Positions 43,871 to 52,839 of a stretch of DNA of 64,000 nt are shown here, one piece after another. Location: contig NZ_FXSZ01000002.1 in assembly GCF_900182575.1 (NCBI RefSeq), forward strand, positions 248,001-312,000, given 5' to 3'. This DNA is from Solitalea koreensis (GTDB lineage: Bacteria; Bacteroidota; Bacteroidia; Sphingobacteriales; Sphingobacteriaceae). Numbering within the stretch: the stretch's first letter is position 1; each line of letters starts with the position of its first letter. Position numbers and translations under genes: made by a program. Below the pieces are notes generated by a model. That model searched no databases. It was not told the DNA's origin and worked only from the letters and a program-made list of their open reading frames with translations.

Positions 43871-44599
43871 CTATTTGATATTTACCGGTAATTCATCAAT
43901 ACCGTAATTATAAGCAAGTATGGCAAAGAGTACTGAGGTGTCAAAAGGTTTGTTATTGGCACTTTGAATGTATTCCTGCAATTCTTCAAGCGTAGGATCA
44001 GTTTCATTAAAGAAACTCATTAAAGGATAAAACTCATCTTTCAAAGCAGCATTATCGTTTAAACTTGCAGCTACTCGAGCAATTTCCGGATAAGTGCTTT
44101 CCATCAGCATTTGGTTCGCAATTACGTCTTCATAGATCTCTAATTCTTCCTGAAACTCCTCTTCTTCGATCAATAAAAACTCTTTTAAATAATCGGTAAG
44201 TTCTGGTTCGATTTCTTCATCCTCACATTCCTGCAGGTATAAAAATAAATTAAGTAATTCTGTCCCGCGATCAATCGTTTCATCTTCAATTTTCATCCAC
44301 TCAGGTGATTCCAGGTAATCTTCCTGCAGTTTTTTGGCATCGGAATTAAAGAAATTGATGAGCAGTAAGTCGAACGTCACCTCACGCAGATTTGCAAATT
44401 CAGGATGACCATCAAACACTTCATCCATCGCATTCATTTTGGCTTTGAAACCAACTTCGGCATTAAATACATTTTCCAACTGTTGGTAAAACACTTTGCC
44501 TGTACCATCAAGAGTAAACTCATTTTCCAATTTACCTGATTTTCCAATGCTGTAACCTGCTACCGCAGCCTCCAACGCCTGTTGAACTTGTTGATCCAT
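43871..44599 (-). CDS. Unknown acidic helical protein
   Basis: A 242-residue protein I do not recognise. It is soluble, almost all helical by composition, and very acidic, with Glu/Asp-rich stretches near 125-165 (ECEDEEIEPE, LLIEEEEFQEELEIYED). No signal peptide, metal motif or catalytic residues are obvious. It starts 86 bases downstream of the dihydroorotase-like gene and is followed closely by DUF4199 copies. Its place in a membrane/glycosyltransferase gene run suggests an envelope link, but there is no direct evidence. Confidence 0.65.
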   Translation of the reverse strand: MDQQVQQALEAAVAGYSIGKSGKLENEFTLDGTGKVFYQQLENVFNAEVGFKAKMNAMDEVFDGHPEFANLREVTFDLLLINFFNSDAKKLQEDYLESPEWMKIEDETIDRGTELLNLFLYLQECEDEEIEPELTDYLKEFLLIEEEEFQEELEIYEDVIANQMLMESTYPEIARVAASLNDNAALKDEFYPLMSFFNETDPTLEELQEYIQSANNKPFDTSVLFAILAYNYGIDELPVNIK

Positions 44600-44685
44600 T
44601 TTACTTTTTAGATATAAGATGTGCGTATTGAGAAATGAGATTTAAAAATTTGATAAATATAGCCTATCTCTATTTGTGATACACA

Positions 44686-45957
44686 TTACGCTATACTCTT
44701 TATGAATTGATTATTATTAATAACTGCAAAGGCTTTACCTTTTAGCTGTTTACCAATGAAAGGTGTATTTTTTGACCTTGACTTTATATTCGATTCGGAT
44801 AAAGTCCATTCATGATCGGTATCAAAGATGGTTAAATTAGCTTTGGATTGTTCAGAAATGGCAGGAACCTCTAATCCTAAAATTTCTCTCGGACTTATTG
44901 CCAGCGTATACACCATTTTTTCCAAAGACAATACTTTTTCACAGCTCATGTTTAATAGTGGAAAAACCGTTTCCAATCCGGTTATACCATAAGAAGCTAC
45001 TTCAAACTCTACTTCTTTAAATTCAATTTCATGAGGAGTATGCTGAGAAACGACCGCATCGATGGTTCCATCTTTCAACCCGTCTTTCAGCGCTTTAATA
45101 TCCTTTTTATCACGTAACGGAGGTTTAACCTTAAAATTACTATCGAAACCTTCCAAAACGCTATCATCAAGTAATAAATGATGTGCGGCTACGTCGGCTG
45201 TAATTTGTAATCCTTTTTTACGCGCGGCCTTAATCTGACTCACTGCGCCTGCCGTTGAAACGGTAGTAAAATGAAGTTTGGATCCGGTGTATTCTGCTAA
45301 ATAAATATCACGGGCTACCATCAACTCTTCTGCAAGATTTGGAATACCTTTCATGCCTAATAAAGTTGAAGTAGGCCCCTCGTTCATTTTTGCTTTATCG
45401 GCAATTGCCGCATCTTCAGCATATGAAATAATTAGTCCGCCAAAAGCGCTCGCGTATTGCAATGAACGCATCATTAAGCCGGCATCTTGAATTGGCTTAT
45501 TACCATCCGAAAAAGCCACGGCACCTGATTGTGTCATGTCAAACATTTCAGAAATATCTTTTCCTTCACGTTTTTGGCTTATAGTACCAATTGGCAATAC
45601 ATCGACAAGCTTTCCTTTTGCCCGGTTTTTCACGTATTCAATTTCTGATTTAGAATGTAAAGGCGGATTGGTGTTTGGCATCAGAGCTACGGCAGTAAAA
45701 CCACCTGCAGCTGCAGCTGCGCAGCCAGTATCAACATCTTCCTTGGTTTCTAAACCTGGATCACCGAAGGTTACATTCATATCCATCCATCCCGGAGAAA
45801 TATACTGGCCCGCTGCATCATATACTTCTACACCACTTTTCTCAATTCCTTTCCCAATTTTTACAACCACGCCTTTTTCGATGAGTAAATCGAGTACTTG
45901 TCCATTAAATGTGGAATTAGGATCAACGATAGTAGCAGATTTTATTAATAAGTTCAT
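44686..45957 (-). CDS. Dihydroorotase-like protein lacking metal ligands
   Basis: A 423-residue amidohydrolase-fold protein aligned by eye with PyrC of the type-I group. LMPNTNPPLHSKSEIEY and ADVAAHHLLLDDS are conserved. However, the N-terminal HxH that binds zinc in active dihydroorotases is N-V-T here (MDMNVTFGDPG, 59-69), and the DHAPH motif reads SQHTPHE, so the catalytic Asp is Gln. It resembles the non-catalytic PyrX/PyrC-prime paralogues that support aspartate carbamoyltransferase in some bacteria. Most pipelines would call it pyrC. I infer a structural or altered role. A true pyrC should lie elsewhere. Confidence 0.8.
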   Translation of the reverse strand: MNLLIKSATIVDPNSTFNGQVLDLLIEKGVVVKIGKGIEKSGVEVYDAAGQYISPGWMDMNVTFGDPGLETKEDVDTGCAAAAAGGFTAVALMPNTNPPLHSKSEIEYVKNRAKGKLVDVLPIGTISQKREGKDISEMFDMTQSGAVAFSDGNKPIQDAGLMMRSLQYASAFGGLIISYAEDAAIADKAKMNEGPTSTLLGMKGIPNLAEELMVARDIYLAEYTGSKLHFTTVSTAGAVSQIKAARKKGLQITADVAAHHLLLDDSVLEGFDSNFKVKPPLRDKKDIKALKDGLKDGTIDAVVSQHTPHEIEFKEVEFEVASYGITGLETVFPLLNMSCEKVLSLEKMVYTLAISPREILGLEVPAISEQSKANLTIFDTDHEWTLSESNIKSRSKNTPFIGKQLKGKAFAVINNNQFIKSIA

Positions 45958-46001
45958 TAAATGGTCAGTAATTAATATGTTAAAAGTTAAAGATCATAGC
46001 A

Positions 46002-48080
46002 TTAGACCTTGTCCATTACATTTTGTTCTTTTATAGAGAATTCAGCAATACTTGATTTCCAAAAGCGAATTAAAAGTATTTCCAGCGCTAAAAAAATCAA
46101 ACACAAAATAACGCAATATTTCCATAGCCTTATACCTGAATTTTCTTCTTGAATTACTTTTCCAACCGCTTCGGTTGGTGTGTTTAAAAGCGATATCTTT
46201 TTTTGAGAAAGAATTTTGTCAAGATCACCATCCGAATAATAACTTAAATCAGATTCTGAACGGTCAAAGTTAAAACCAAATACTGCTAATTCTTGATTTC
46301 CATTCAAAAATTGATAAATACCCTCCTTTTTCACCTGATCATCGATATACAAATTCGTACTCGATTCATTATTTCGAACATCCGGAATGAATTCCAACTG
46401 CTTATTTTTAAACTTATAATTATTGCTTACAGAAGGTGGAAGCTTTGCTGTTTCAATGGTAGAAGTTTGACCAATAACATAATATAAAGGGTGTCGACTG
46501 CTGCTTAACATCGCTACCTTATACATCATCGGAACAAAAACCGCATGTCGGGGAAGGTTGGTTAAACTATCATCAAGCGGAACAGAAGAAAGGTATAATT
46601 TCCCACTAGCAATTCTGTACTTACTGATAAGACTTTGATTTCCTTGCAAACGCATAAGTGTTTCACGGTTGGTGCGAACCACATTATCCATTGTATAATA
46701 TCGCTTTACTTTAGGCCAATCCGGATTGTGAGGGATATTTTCAAATACTCCGTTAAAAACATCAGCCTGTAAATTCACTAGATCAACTTTATTTTCAATG
46801 TAATTTAGCTTCCCATAACGGTCAACACCTACTGATAGTAGAAAATCGTTATAGCTTTTTAAATCAGAGCCTAAACCCGGAAAAATCATTACGCTTCCAC
46901 CGGCTTCAAGATATTTTTTTAGTTGTTGCGCTAAACCACCTGAAAGCGTTTTTAGTTGATCGAGTACAATCAATTTTTGTTGTGGTATTAGGGAATAATC
47001 AATCTTGTTTTCTTCATTATTACTCAGTGAAAAGTAATCATCACTACGGTAAACAGCATTGATATATGGATTTGTTGCATTTCCGCTAATGGTTAGCACA
47101 TTTACTTTGTCATCAATTTTATAACTGAAATAAAGCTTATCATCAAATGTTATAGGGTAGTCTGAAATCTGAACTTCCCCCTTTTGCCAACCGCTTGATG
47201 AAGTTTTGTATGAAAGCGTGTCAATGGCTGATGCTCTCGCCTTTACTTTTACATTTCCGATTGCTTTTTGCTCCCCGTTTAGCAATAATTTAACAGGAAC
47301 ACTTTCTGCATCCTGATCTGTAAAGTTTCTGAGTTGCACTACCAAGGTTTCTGTTTCGCCTGGTTTATGAATGGGTGAGATGAACCAAACACTATCAACA
47401 GAAACATTAACTGTATGAGCACCTGTCACTGGTAAGGCGGTAATACGGATCGTTGAATCAGAACGTAACTTTTCAGAATCAATTGTATTTAATTGAAAAT
47501 CAGAAATTAAATAAACTGACTTTAAACCATTACCTGAAGTACTTAATAAATCTTTCTGACGGGCAATAATTTCATCCATCCGATGCTTATTAGGGCTAAT
47601 CATCACTTCATCCAGAAAATTATTAAAGGTTTCCTTATCTACTAAACGCTGATGTTTTCCTTCAAAGTCGTTCGTTAGTAATTGAAATCGATCATTTAAA
47701 CCCGCTGAAGTTGCTATACTTTTGGCTTTTCGTTTAGCTTCATCCAATAAACAACCTTCAGCATTCCGGGCATCCATACTGTACGAATTATCAACATAAA
47801 TGCTATATATATGATTCTTCCCAGCCTGTGAAGTTTGATTTTTAGGAATAAAGGGTTGAGCAAAAGCAAGTACAAGAAATAATACCGAGAGTATGCGGGA
47901 TGCTAAAATGAGTAAATGTTTAAGCTTTGACCGGGAATTCGTTTGATGTTTAATTTCCTTAAGAAAACGCACATTGGTGAATTCAACACGTTTAAATTTT
48001 CTGAAATTAAACAAATGAACTATGATCGGAATCGCGATTCCGGCGAGTGCATAAAGAAATGAAGGATAGAGGAAATTCAT
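46002..48080 (-). CDS. BatA-type membrane protein with VWA-like domain
   Basis: A 692-residue protein. An N-terminal BatA segment (MNFLYPSFLYALAGIAIPII, then HLFNFRKFKRVEFTNVRFLK) holds two membrane helices. A von Willebrand A-like fold follows, with the metal site DNSYSMDA (about 96-103), then a long periplasmic beta region, and a C-terminal helix (LWKYCVILCLIFLALEILLI, about 655-674). Family members relate to the Bacteroides aerotolerance operon, whose exact function is unsettled. It stands alone, divergent from the his leader, and its ATG lies 138 bases from the leader ATG. Confidence 0.8.
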   Translation of the reverse strand: MNFLYPSFLYALAGIAIPIIVHLFNFRKFKRVEFTNVRFLKEIKHQTNSRSKLKHLLILASRILSVLFLVLAFAQPFIPKNQTSQAGKNHIYSIYVDNSYSMDARNAEGCLLDEAKRKAKSIATSAGLNDRFQLLTNDFEGKHQRLVDKETFNNFLDEVMISPNKHRMDEIIARQKDLLSTSGNGLKSVYLISDFQLNTIDSEKLRSDSTIRITALPVTGAHTVNVSVDSVWFISPIHKPGETETLVVQLRNFTDQDAESVPVKLLLNGEQKAIGNVKVKARASAIDTLSYKTSSSGWQKGEVQISDYPITFDDKLYFSYKIDDKVNVLTISGNATNPYINAVYRSDDYFSLSNNEENKIDYSLIPQQKLIVLDQLKTLSGGLAQQLKKYLEAGGSVMIFPGLGSDLKSYNDFLLSVGVDRYGKLNYIENKVDLVNLQADVFNGVFENIPHNPDWPKVKRYYTMDNVVRTNRETLMRLQGNQSLISKYRIASGKLYLSSVPLDDSLTNLPRHAVFVPMMYKVAMLSSSRHPLYYVIGQTSTIETAKLPPSVSNNYKFKNKQLEFIPDVRNNESSTNLYIDDQVKKEGIYQFLNGNQELAVFGFNFDRSESDLSYYSDGDLDKILSQKKISLLNTPTEAVGKVIQEENSGIRLWKYCVILCLIFLALEILLIRFWKSSIAEFSIKEQNVMDKV

Positions 48081-48218
48081 TGAAAACCAAAAATAAGTTT
48101 TATAAGCACTAACACAAAACTGAATTGAGAAGATACAACTTTAAACTATTACTTTTTTTTTCAGATAAATTAGAAATAATATTTGTTTTATTAAAATTGA
48201 AGTTATTTCTTTGCATCA

Positions 48219-48290
48219 ATGACCTCATTAAAACATATCGCGTTGCATCATCGTCCCCATCATCATGGGCACCATCATCATTGTGCCTAA
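48219..48290 (+). CDS. hisL: His operon leader peptide (23 codons, ten His)
   Basis: A 23-codon frame from ATG 48219 to TAA 48288-48290, ending 107 bases before hisG. Ten of the 23 codons are His (nine CAT, one CAC): one at residue 6, then runs of two, three and four at 10-11, 14-16 and 18-21. Such a run has a negligible chance of arising randomly right before a his operon. By analogy with enterobacterial his leaders, ribosome stalling at these codons under low charged tRNA-His would switch the downstream hairpins. No Shine-Dalgarno sequence is visible, as is common in this phylum. The hisL name is by analogy. Confidence 0.88.
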   Translation: MTSLKHIALHHRPHHHGHHHHCA

Positions 48291-48303
48291 GCGCAACGCT
48301 AGT

Positions 48304-48394
48304 TTTAGTATCAATCTACACTAAATAATCATACAAAAAACATTTTCCGGCGTCTGCAAGGTTTTACTAAGCAGGCAAAACTATTTTTAATTTT
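48304..48394 (+). promoter_or_regulatory. Candidate histidine attenuator with competing hairpins
   Basis: Hairpin A pairs TTTAGT (48304-48309) with ACTAAA (48320-48325). Hairpin B pairs GTCTGC (48352-48357) with GCAGGC (48371-48376). Hairpin C pairs GGTTTT (48360-48365) with AAAACT (48377-48382) and runs straight into ATTTTTAATTTT, a terminator shape; B and C exclude each other. In addition 48304-48310 can pair with 48365-48371, which would disrupt both B and C and act as antiterminator. The set fits leader-peptide attenuation; which fold wins needs calculation or experiment. Confidence 0.65.
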
Positions 48395-48397
48395 CTA

Positions 48398-49252
48398 ATG
48401 AAAACATTAAAGATTGCAATCCAGAAATCTGGAAGACTTAACGAAAAATCGGTTGAACTTTTAAAGAAAAGCGGCTTAACCTTTGAAAATTATAAAAGTT
48501 CACTCATTACCACGGTGAATAATTTCCCTCTTGAAATTCTTTTTCTACGAGATGATGATATTCCGGAATACGTACAAGATGGCATTGCCGATTTAGGCAT
48601 TGTTGGTGAAAATGTAATCATGGAAAAGAACGTAAAAGAGATCACGTACCTGCAAAAACTGGGTTTTGGAAAATGTTCATTGAAACTAGCTATAGCCAAT
48701 AATAGTGATATTAAAGAACTAAGTGATTTAAACGGCAAATCAATTGCCACCTCCTACCCGGTTATTCTCGATAAGTTTCTGAAAGAAAGTAAAATTAATG
48801 CGGAAATTCGTGAAATCAGCGGCTCTGTTGAGATCTCTACCAACTTAGGTTTAAGCGACGCTATTTTTGATATTGTGTCAACCGGTGGAACATTGAAAAG
48901 CAATGGTTTAAAGCCTTTTGCCGATGTAATGAAATCAGAAGCTGTACTGATTGGCAAAAACGGAATCGCCGAGCATCAGCACGTTATCGACCTGCTTCAG
49001 CGCATACAAAGTGTGCTTCGCGCTGAACAAACAAAGTACGTCGTGATGAATGTTTCAAAAGCAAACTTACCTGAAGTTTTAAATCTTTTACCAGGTATTA
49101 AAAGCCCTACAGTAGTTCCATTGGCTGATTCAGAATGGGTGGCTATACATACAGTCATTCCTGAAAAAGATTTTTGGGATAAAATTAATCGCCTAAAAAC
49201 TGCAGGAGCTCAGGGAATTGTAGTAATGCCAATTGAGAAAATAATATTATAA
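48398..49252 (+). CDS. hisG: ATP phosphoribosyltransferase, long form
   Basis: A 284-residue enzyme for the first, committed step of histidine biosynthesis: ATP plus PRPP to N1-phosphoribosyl-ATP. The start KTLKIAIQKSGRLNEKSVEL and the PRPP-site segment DAIFDIVSTGGTLKSNGLK (about 158-176) are typical. The C-terminal 75 residues form the ACT-like regulatory domain that binds histidine, so this is the long, hisZ-independent form. It is the first gene of the operon after the attenuator. Feedback inhibition by histidine is expected. Confidence 0.95.
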   Translation: MKTLKIAIQKSGRLNEKSVELLKKSGLTFENYKSSLITTVNNFPLEILFLRDDDIPEYVQDGIADLGIVGENVIMEKNVKEITYLQKLGFGKCSLKLAIANNSDIKELSDLNGKSIATSYPVILDKFLKESKINAEIREISGSVEISTNLGLSDAIFDIVSTGGTLKSNGLKPFADVMKSEAVLIGKNGIAEHQHVIDLLQRIQSVLRAEQTKYVVMNVSKANLPEVLNLLPGIKSPTVVPLADSEWVAIHTVIPEKDFWDKINRLKTAGAQGIVVMPIEKIIL

Positions 49253-49266
49253 ATAATGATGGAATG

Positions 49267-49331
49267 TTGAATGATAGAATGAGTGATTAAATCACACAAA
49301 CATTCAGTCATTCGCTCATTCTCAAATTCAA
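49267..49331 (+). repeat. Intergenic hairpin between hisG and hisD
   Basis: TTGAAT plus AGAATGAG (49267-49272, 49276-49283) pair with CTCATTCT and ATTCAA (49315-49322, 49326-49331) across a symmetrical 3x3 internal loop. The loop holds a second palindrome, TGATTAAATCA. It ends 6 bases before the hisD ribosome site. It may stabilise the hisG message or tune hisD expression. Confidence 0.55.
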
Positions 49332-49345
49332 TCATTGGAGTAAAA

Positions 49346-50635
49346 ATGCTTAAAAAATACAATTATAAAGACCTTGGTAGCGAACAGATTAGGTTACTGG
49401 TAACTCGTAATGCTGATAATGCTAACGAGATTGGAGCAAGGGTTGAATCAATCATTGAACGTGTTAAATCAGAAGGTGATAAAGCACTATTTTCTTACTC
49501 TGAACAATTTGATAAAGTATCTCTGAATAAGTTATTTATTGAATTTGATGAGATTGAAAAACTGGCCTCAAAAATCGATGAGTCTGAACAAAAAGCCTTA
49601 GAAAAGGCCTATTATAATATTCATAAGTTTCACTTGGCTCAAATTAGTGAAGAAGCGAAGGTAGAAACAACACCCGGAGTTACCTGCTGGCGTGAAACCA
49701 GAGCGATTGAAAAAGTGGGCTTATATGTTCCCGGAGGTTCAGCCGTGTTGCCAAGTACCTTTTTAATGCTCGGGATTCCGGCAAAAATCGCCGGTTGCAA
49801 AGAAATCGTGGTTTGTTCTCCGCCTCAAAAAAATGGAAGTATCAATGGCTATATTGCCTATTGTGCACTGATGCTTGGCATTAAACGGATTTATTTAATA
49901 GGTGGTGCGCAGGCTGTAGCAGCCATGGCGCTCGGAACTGAAAGCATTCCGAAAGTGGATAAAATATTCGGACCGGGTAATCAATATGTCACCAAAGCTA
50001 AAACCATAATTCAAAGCACAACCGATACAGCTATTGATATGCCTGCAGGACCCTCGGAGGTGTTGGTAATTGCTGATGAAACTACAAATCCTGCCTTTAT
50101 TGCGGCCGACCTTTTAGCCCAAGCTGAACACGGCACTGATAGTCAGGCAATTTTGGTTTCTACCAGCAATAAAATCGTTGAAGAAACAATTATAGAATTA
50201 GAAAAGCAGTTAACACTTCTTCCTCGCGCTGAAATTGCGGCCAAAGCGATTGCAAATTCGTATGCTATTATCACTGAAAATGTAGACGAAGCCATGCAAT
50301 TCAGCAATGAATATGCCCCGGAACACCTCATCATACAAACAAAAGACTGGGAACAGCTGGTTAAAAAAATTACAAATGCAGGTTCTGTTTTCCTGGGAGA
50401 ATATACGCCTGAATCAGCCGGTGATTATGCATCAGGAACCAACCACACCCTGCCAACTTCAGGATTTGCCCGCTCCTATTCAGGAGTTTCCTTGGAATCG
50501 TTTCTAAAGAAAATCACTTTTCAGCATATCAGCAAAGCCGGAATCAAAAACCTGGGACCAACTGTTGAGACTTTAGCAGAACTCGAAGGATTGAAGGCAC
50601 ACGCAAACGCAGTAGCAATTAGAATGAGGGATTAA
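49346..50635 (+). CDS. hisD: Histidinol dehydrogenase
   Basis: A 429-residue zinc enzyme for the last two steps: histidinol to histidine with two NAD. I place the start at 49346, where GGAG lies 6 bases upstream and the protein begins MLKKYNYKDLG; the upstream in-frame extension to 49283 lies inside the intergenic hairpin. Motifs: VPGGSAVLPSTFLMLG, FGPGNQYVTKAK, DMPAGPSEVLVIAD, DLLAQAEHGTDSQAILVS and ASGTNHTLPTSGFAR, with zinc-site and catalytic His and Glu residues. Length is normal. It is followed by hisC three bases on. Confidence 0.95.
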   Translation: MLKKYNYKDLGSEQIRLLVTRNADNANEIGARVESIIERVKSEGDKALFSYSEQFDKVSLNKLFIEFDEIEKLASKIDESEQKALEKAYYNIHKFHLAQISEEAKVETTPGVTCWRETRAIEKVGLYVPGGSAVLPSTFLMLGIPAKIAGCKEIVVCSPPQKNGSINGYIAYCALMLGIKRIYLIGGAQAVAAMALGTESIPKVDKIFGPGNQYVTKAKTIIQSTTDTAIDMPAGPSEVLVIADETTNPAFIAADLLAQAEHGTDSQAILVSTSNKIVEETIIELEKQLTLLPRAEIAAKAIANSYAIITENVDEAMQFSNEYAPEHLIIQTKDWEQLVKKITNAGSVFLGEYTPESAGDYASGTNHTLPTSGFARSYSGVSLESFLKKITFQHISKAGIKNLGPTVETLAELEGLKAHANAVAIRMRD

Positions 50636-50638
50636 CTT

Positions 50639-51706
50639 ATGACCATTGAACCAACAAAAATGAACATACAAGATCTTTTAAGAGAAAATATAAAAAACTT
50701 AACTCCGTATTCATCGGCTCGTGATGAGTTTCAGGGGGAAGCAAGTATTTATCTGGATGCCAATGAAAACAGTTTCGGTTCTCCTTTGGAAACCGCTTTT
50801 AACCGTTACCCAGATCCACTTCAACTAGAATTAAAGAAGAAGCTAACTACCATAAAAGGTGTTCCAGCTCAAAACATTTTTATTGGAAATGGTTCTGATG
50901 AGGCCATTGATATTTTGTTTCGTGCCTTTTGCAGGCCAGGAATTGACAATGTAGTTACCGTACCTCCAACCTATGGCATGTACGAGGTTTCAGCCAATAT
51001 TAATGATGTTGAGATTCGGAAAGTAAATCTTTTGCCAAACTATCAGTTGAACCTCGAAGGTATCGCTGAGGCTATCGATAAAAATACGAAACTAATTTTC
51101 ATTTGTTCACCGAATAACCCTACCGGTAATTCCATCAACCGTGAAGACATTGAAACCATATTGGCCAATTTTCATGGAATCGTCGTGATTGATGAAGCTT
51201 ATATCAATTTCTCCAGACAAAAAACATTCATTCAGGAACTTACTGAATACTCGAACCTGGTGGTATTACAAACCATGAGCAAAGCCTGGGGTTTAGCCGC
51301 TTTACGTGTGGGTATGGCTTACGCTTGCGAAGAAATCATCGAGATCTTCAATAAAGTAAAACCTCCATACAACATCAACAGAGCGTCACAAGAACTTGCT
51401 TTAAAAGCCCTTGATAATATCGATCAGGTAAATCAATGGATTCGTGAAACAGTAGCGGAACGCAATAAGCTGGCAAAATCACTAACCGAAATAACAATTG
51501 TTGAACAAGTTTATCCCTCTGATGCCAACTTCTTACTTGTTAAGATCAAGTATGCCGATTATCTATATAACTTTTTGGTTGATAAAGGAATAATTGTTCG
51601 TAATCGTTCAAAAGTGACACTTTGCGAGAGTTGCCTACGCATAACAGTAGGAACTCCTGATGAAAACAAAATATTGATTAATGCTATTAAAGAGTTTGTA
51701 ATATGA
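50639..51706 (+). CDS. hisC: Histidinol-phosphate aminotransferase
   Basis: A 355-residue fold-type-I PLP aminotransferase that converts imidazole-acetol phosphate to histidinol phosphate using glutamate. YLDANENSFGSPL near the start, SPNNPTGNSI (substrate loop), VIDEAYINFSR, and MSKAWGLAALRVG with the PLP-binding Lys are visible. An in-frame second Met at 50660 is an alternative start. The ATG of hisB overlaps the stop by four bases (51703-51706). Confidence 0.95.
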   Translation: MTIEPTKMNIQDLLRENIKNLTPYSSARDEFQGEASIYLDANENSFGSPLETAFNRYPDPLQLELKKKLTTIKGVPAQNIFIGNGSDEAIDILFRAFCRPGIDNVVTVPPTYGMYEVSANINDVEIRKVNLLPNYQLNLEGIAEAIDKNTKLIFICSPNNPTGNSINREDIETILANFHGIVVIDEAYINFSRQKTFIQELTEYSNLVVLQTMSKAWGLAALRVGMAYACEEIIEIFNKVKPPYNINRASQELALKALDNIDQVNQWIRETVAERNKLAKSLTEITIVEQVYPSDANFLLVKIKYADYLYNFLVDKGIIVRNRSKVTLCESCLRITVGTPDENKILINAIKEFVI

Positions 51707-52839
51707 AACGCGTCCTTTTTATTGACCGAGACGGAACTTTAGTCACTGAACCCGCCGATGAACAAGTCGATAGTTTTGAGAAACTGGAATTTTATCCAAA
51801 GGCTTTTGAGTTCATGGGCAAAATTGCTCGTGAATTAGATTTTGAACTTGTAATGGTTACCAATCAAGATGGATTAGGCACCGCTTCTCTTCCTGAAGAA
51901 ATATTCTGGCCGATACAAAATTTCATTATTAAAGCGTTCGAAAACGAAGGCGTAAAATTCGATAGTGTATTCATCGATAAAACCTTTGCAAAAGACAATG
52001 CGCCGACCCGTAAACCCAATACAGGATTACTAACCCAGTTTTTTGATGCGGATAAATATGATCTGGCTGGTTCGTTCGTTTTAGGCGATCGTATTACGGA
52101 TGTTATGCTTGCTAAAAACTTAGGCAGCAAAGCAATCTGGATGAATGAAGACAGAGGCTTAGGTGATTCGGAAATCAGCCATAAAGCCGAAGAACTTCGC
52201 GAGTATATTTCATTAGAAACTACCGATTGGGCCCAAATTTACGAGTTTCTAAAGTTAGGGCAGCGTTCGGTAAAGCATGAACGCAAAACCAAAGAAACCG
52301 ACATTACAATCGAAATTAACCTTGATGGAACCGGAAACGCTGACATTTCAACTGGAATTCATTTTTTCGATCATATGCTTGAGCAAATTGCCCGTCACGG
52401 CAGTTTAGACCTGAAGATTAAAACGATCGGTGATCTTCACATCGACGAACATCATACGATTGAAGACACCGGGATTGCTTTAGGCGAAGCTTTTGCTAAA
52501 GTACTTACTGATAAGCGTGGAATGGAACGTTATGGTTTTTGCCTTCCGATGGATGATTGCCTAGCTCAGGTAGCAATTGATTTCGGCGGTCGTAACTGGA
52601 TAATCTGGAATGCAGAGTTTAATCGTGAAAAAGTCGGTGAAATGCCAACTGAAATGTTTTTTCATTTCTTTAAATCATTTTCTGATGCATCACACAGCAA
52701 TCTGAATATTAAAGCCGAAGGTCAAAATGAACATCATAAAATCGAGGCCATTTTCAAAGCCTTTGCAAAAGCCATTAAAATGGCGGTAAAACGTGATGCA
52801 AGTAATTTAGCACTTCCAAGTACTAAAGGAGTTTTATAA
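51703..52839 (+). CDS. hisB: Bifunctional histidinol-phosphatase / imidazoleglycerol-phosphate dehydratase
   Basis: A 378-residue fusion. The N-terminal half is a HAD phosphatase with DRDGTL (8-13, nucleophile Asp8) and later VLGDRITDVMLAKNLG, for histidinol phosphate. The C-terminal half is IGPD: GIHFFDHMLEQIARHG and DEHHTIEDTGIALGEA carry the metal-binding His and Glu residues, and SDASHSNLNIKAEGQNEHHK follows. The same fusion is known in Enterobacteria and many Bacteroidetes. Translation is coupled to hisC; hisH starts directly after its stop. Confidence 0.95.
   Translation: MKRVLFIDRDGTLVTEPADEQVDSFEKLEFYPKAFEFMGKIARELDFELVMVTNQDGLGTASLPEEIFWPIQNFIIKAFENEGVKFDSVFIDKTFAKDNAPTRKPNTGLLTQFFDADKYDLAGSFVLGDRITDVMLAKNLGSKAIWMNEDRGLGDSEISHKAEELREYISLETTDWAQIYEFLKLGQRSVKHERKTKETDITIEINLDGTGNADISTGIHFFDHMLEQIARHGSLDLKIKTIGDLHIDEHHTIEDTGIALGEAFAKVLTDKRGMERYGFCLPMDDCLAQVAIDFGGRNWIIWNAEFNREKVGEMPTEMFFHFFKSFSDASHSNLNIKAEGQNEHHKIEAIFKAFAKAIKMAVKRDASNLALPSTKGVL

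Noticed and set aside
48182..48213. TTTG plus TATTTCTTTG as the his promoter
   Set aside because: The -7 match is poor and would put the transcript start almost on the leader ATG; too weak to list.
48125..48328. A 67-codon plus-strand frame overlapping the his leader
   Set aside because: It has no family features, is in a different frame from the His-rich peptide, and its Ser/Pro run is just the His codons read out of frame.
49283..49345. Longer N-terminus for hisD
   Set aside because: The extra codons lie within an intergenic hairpin; GGAG plus ATG at 49346 matches the usual HisD start.
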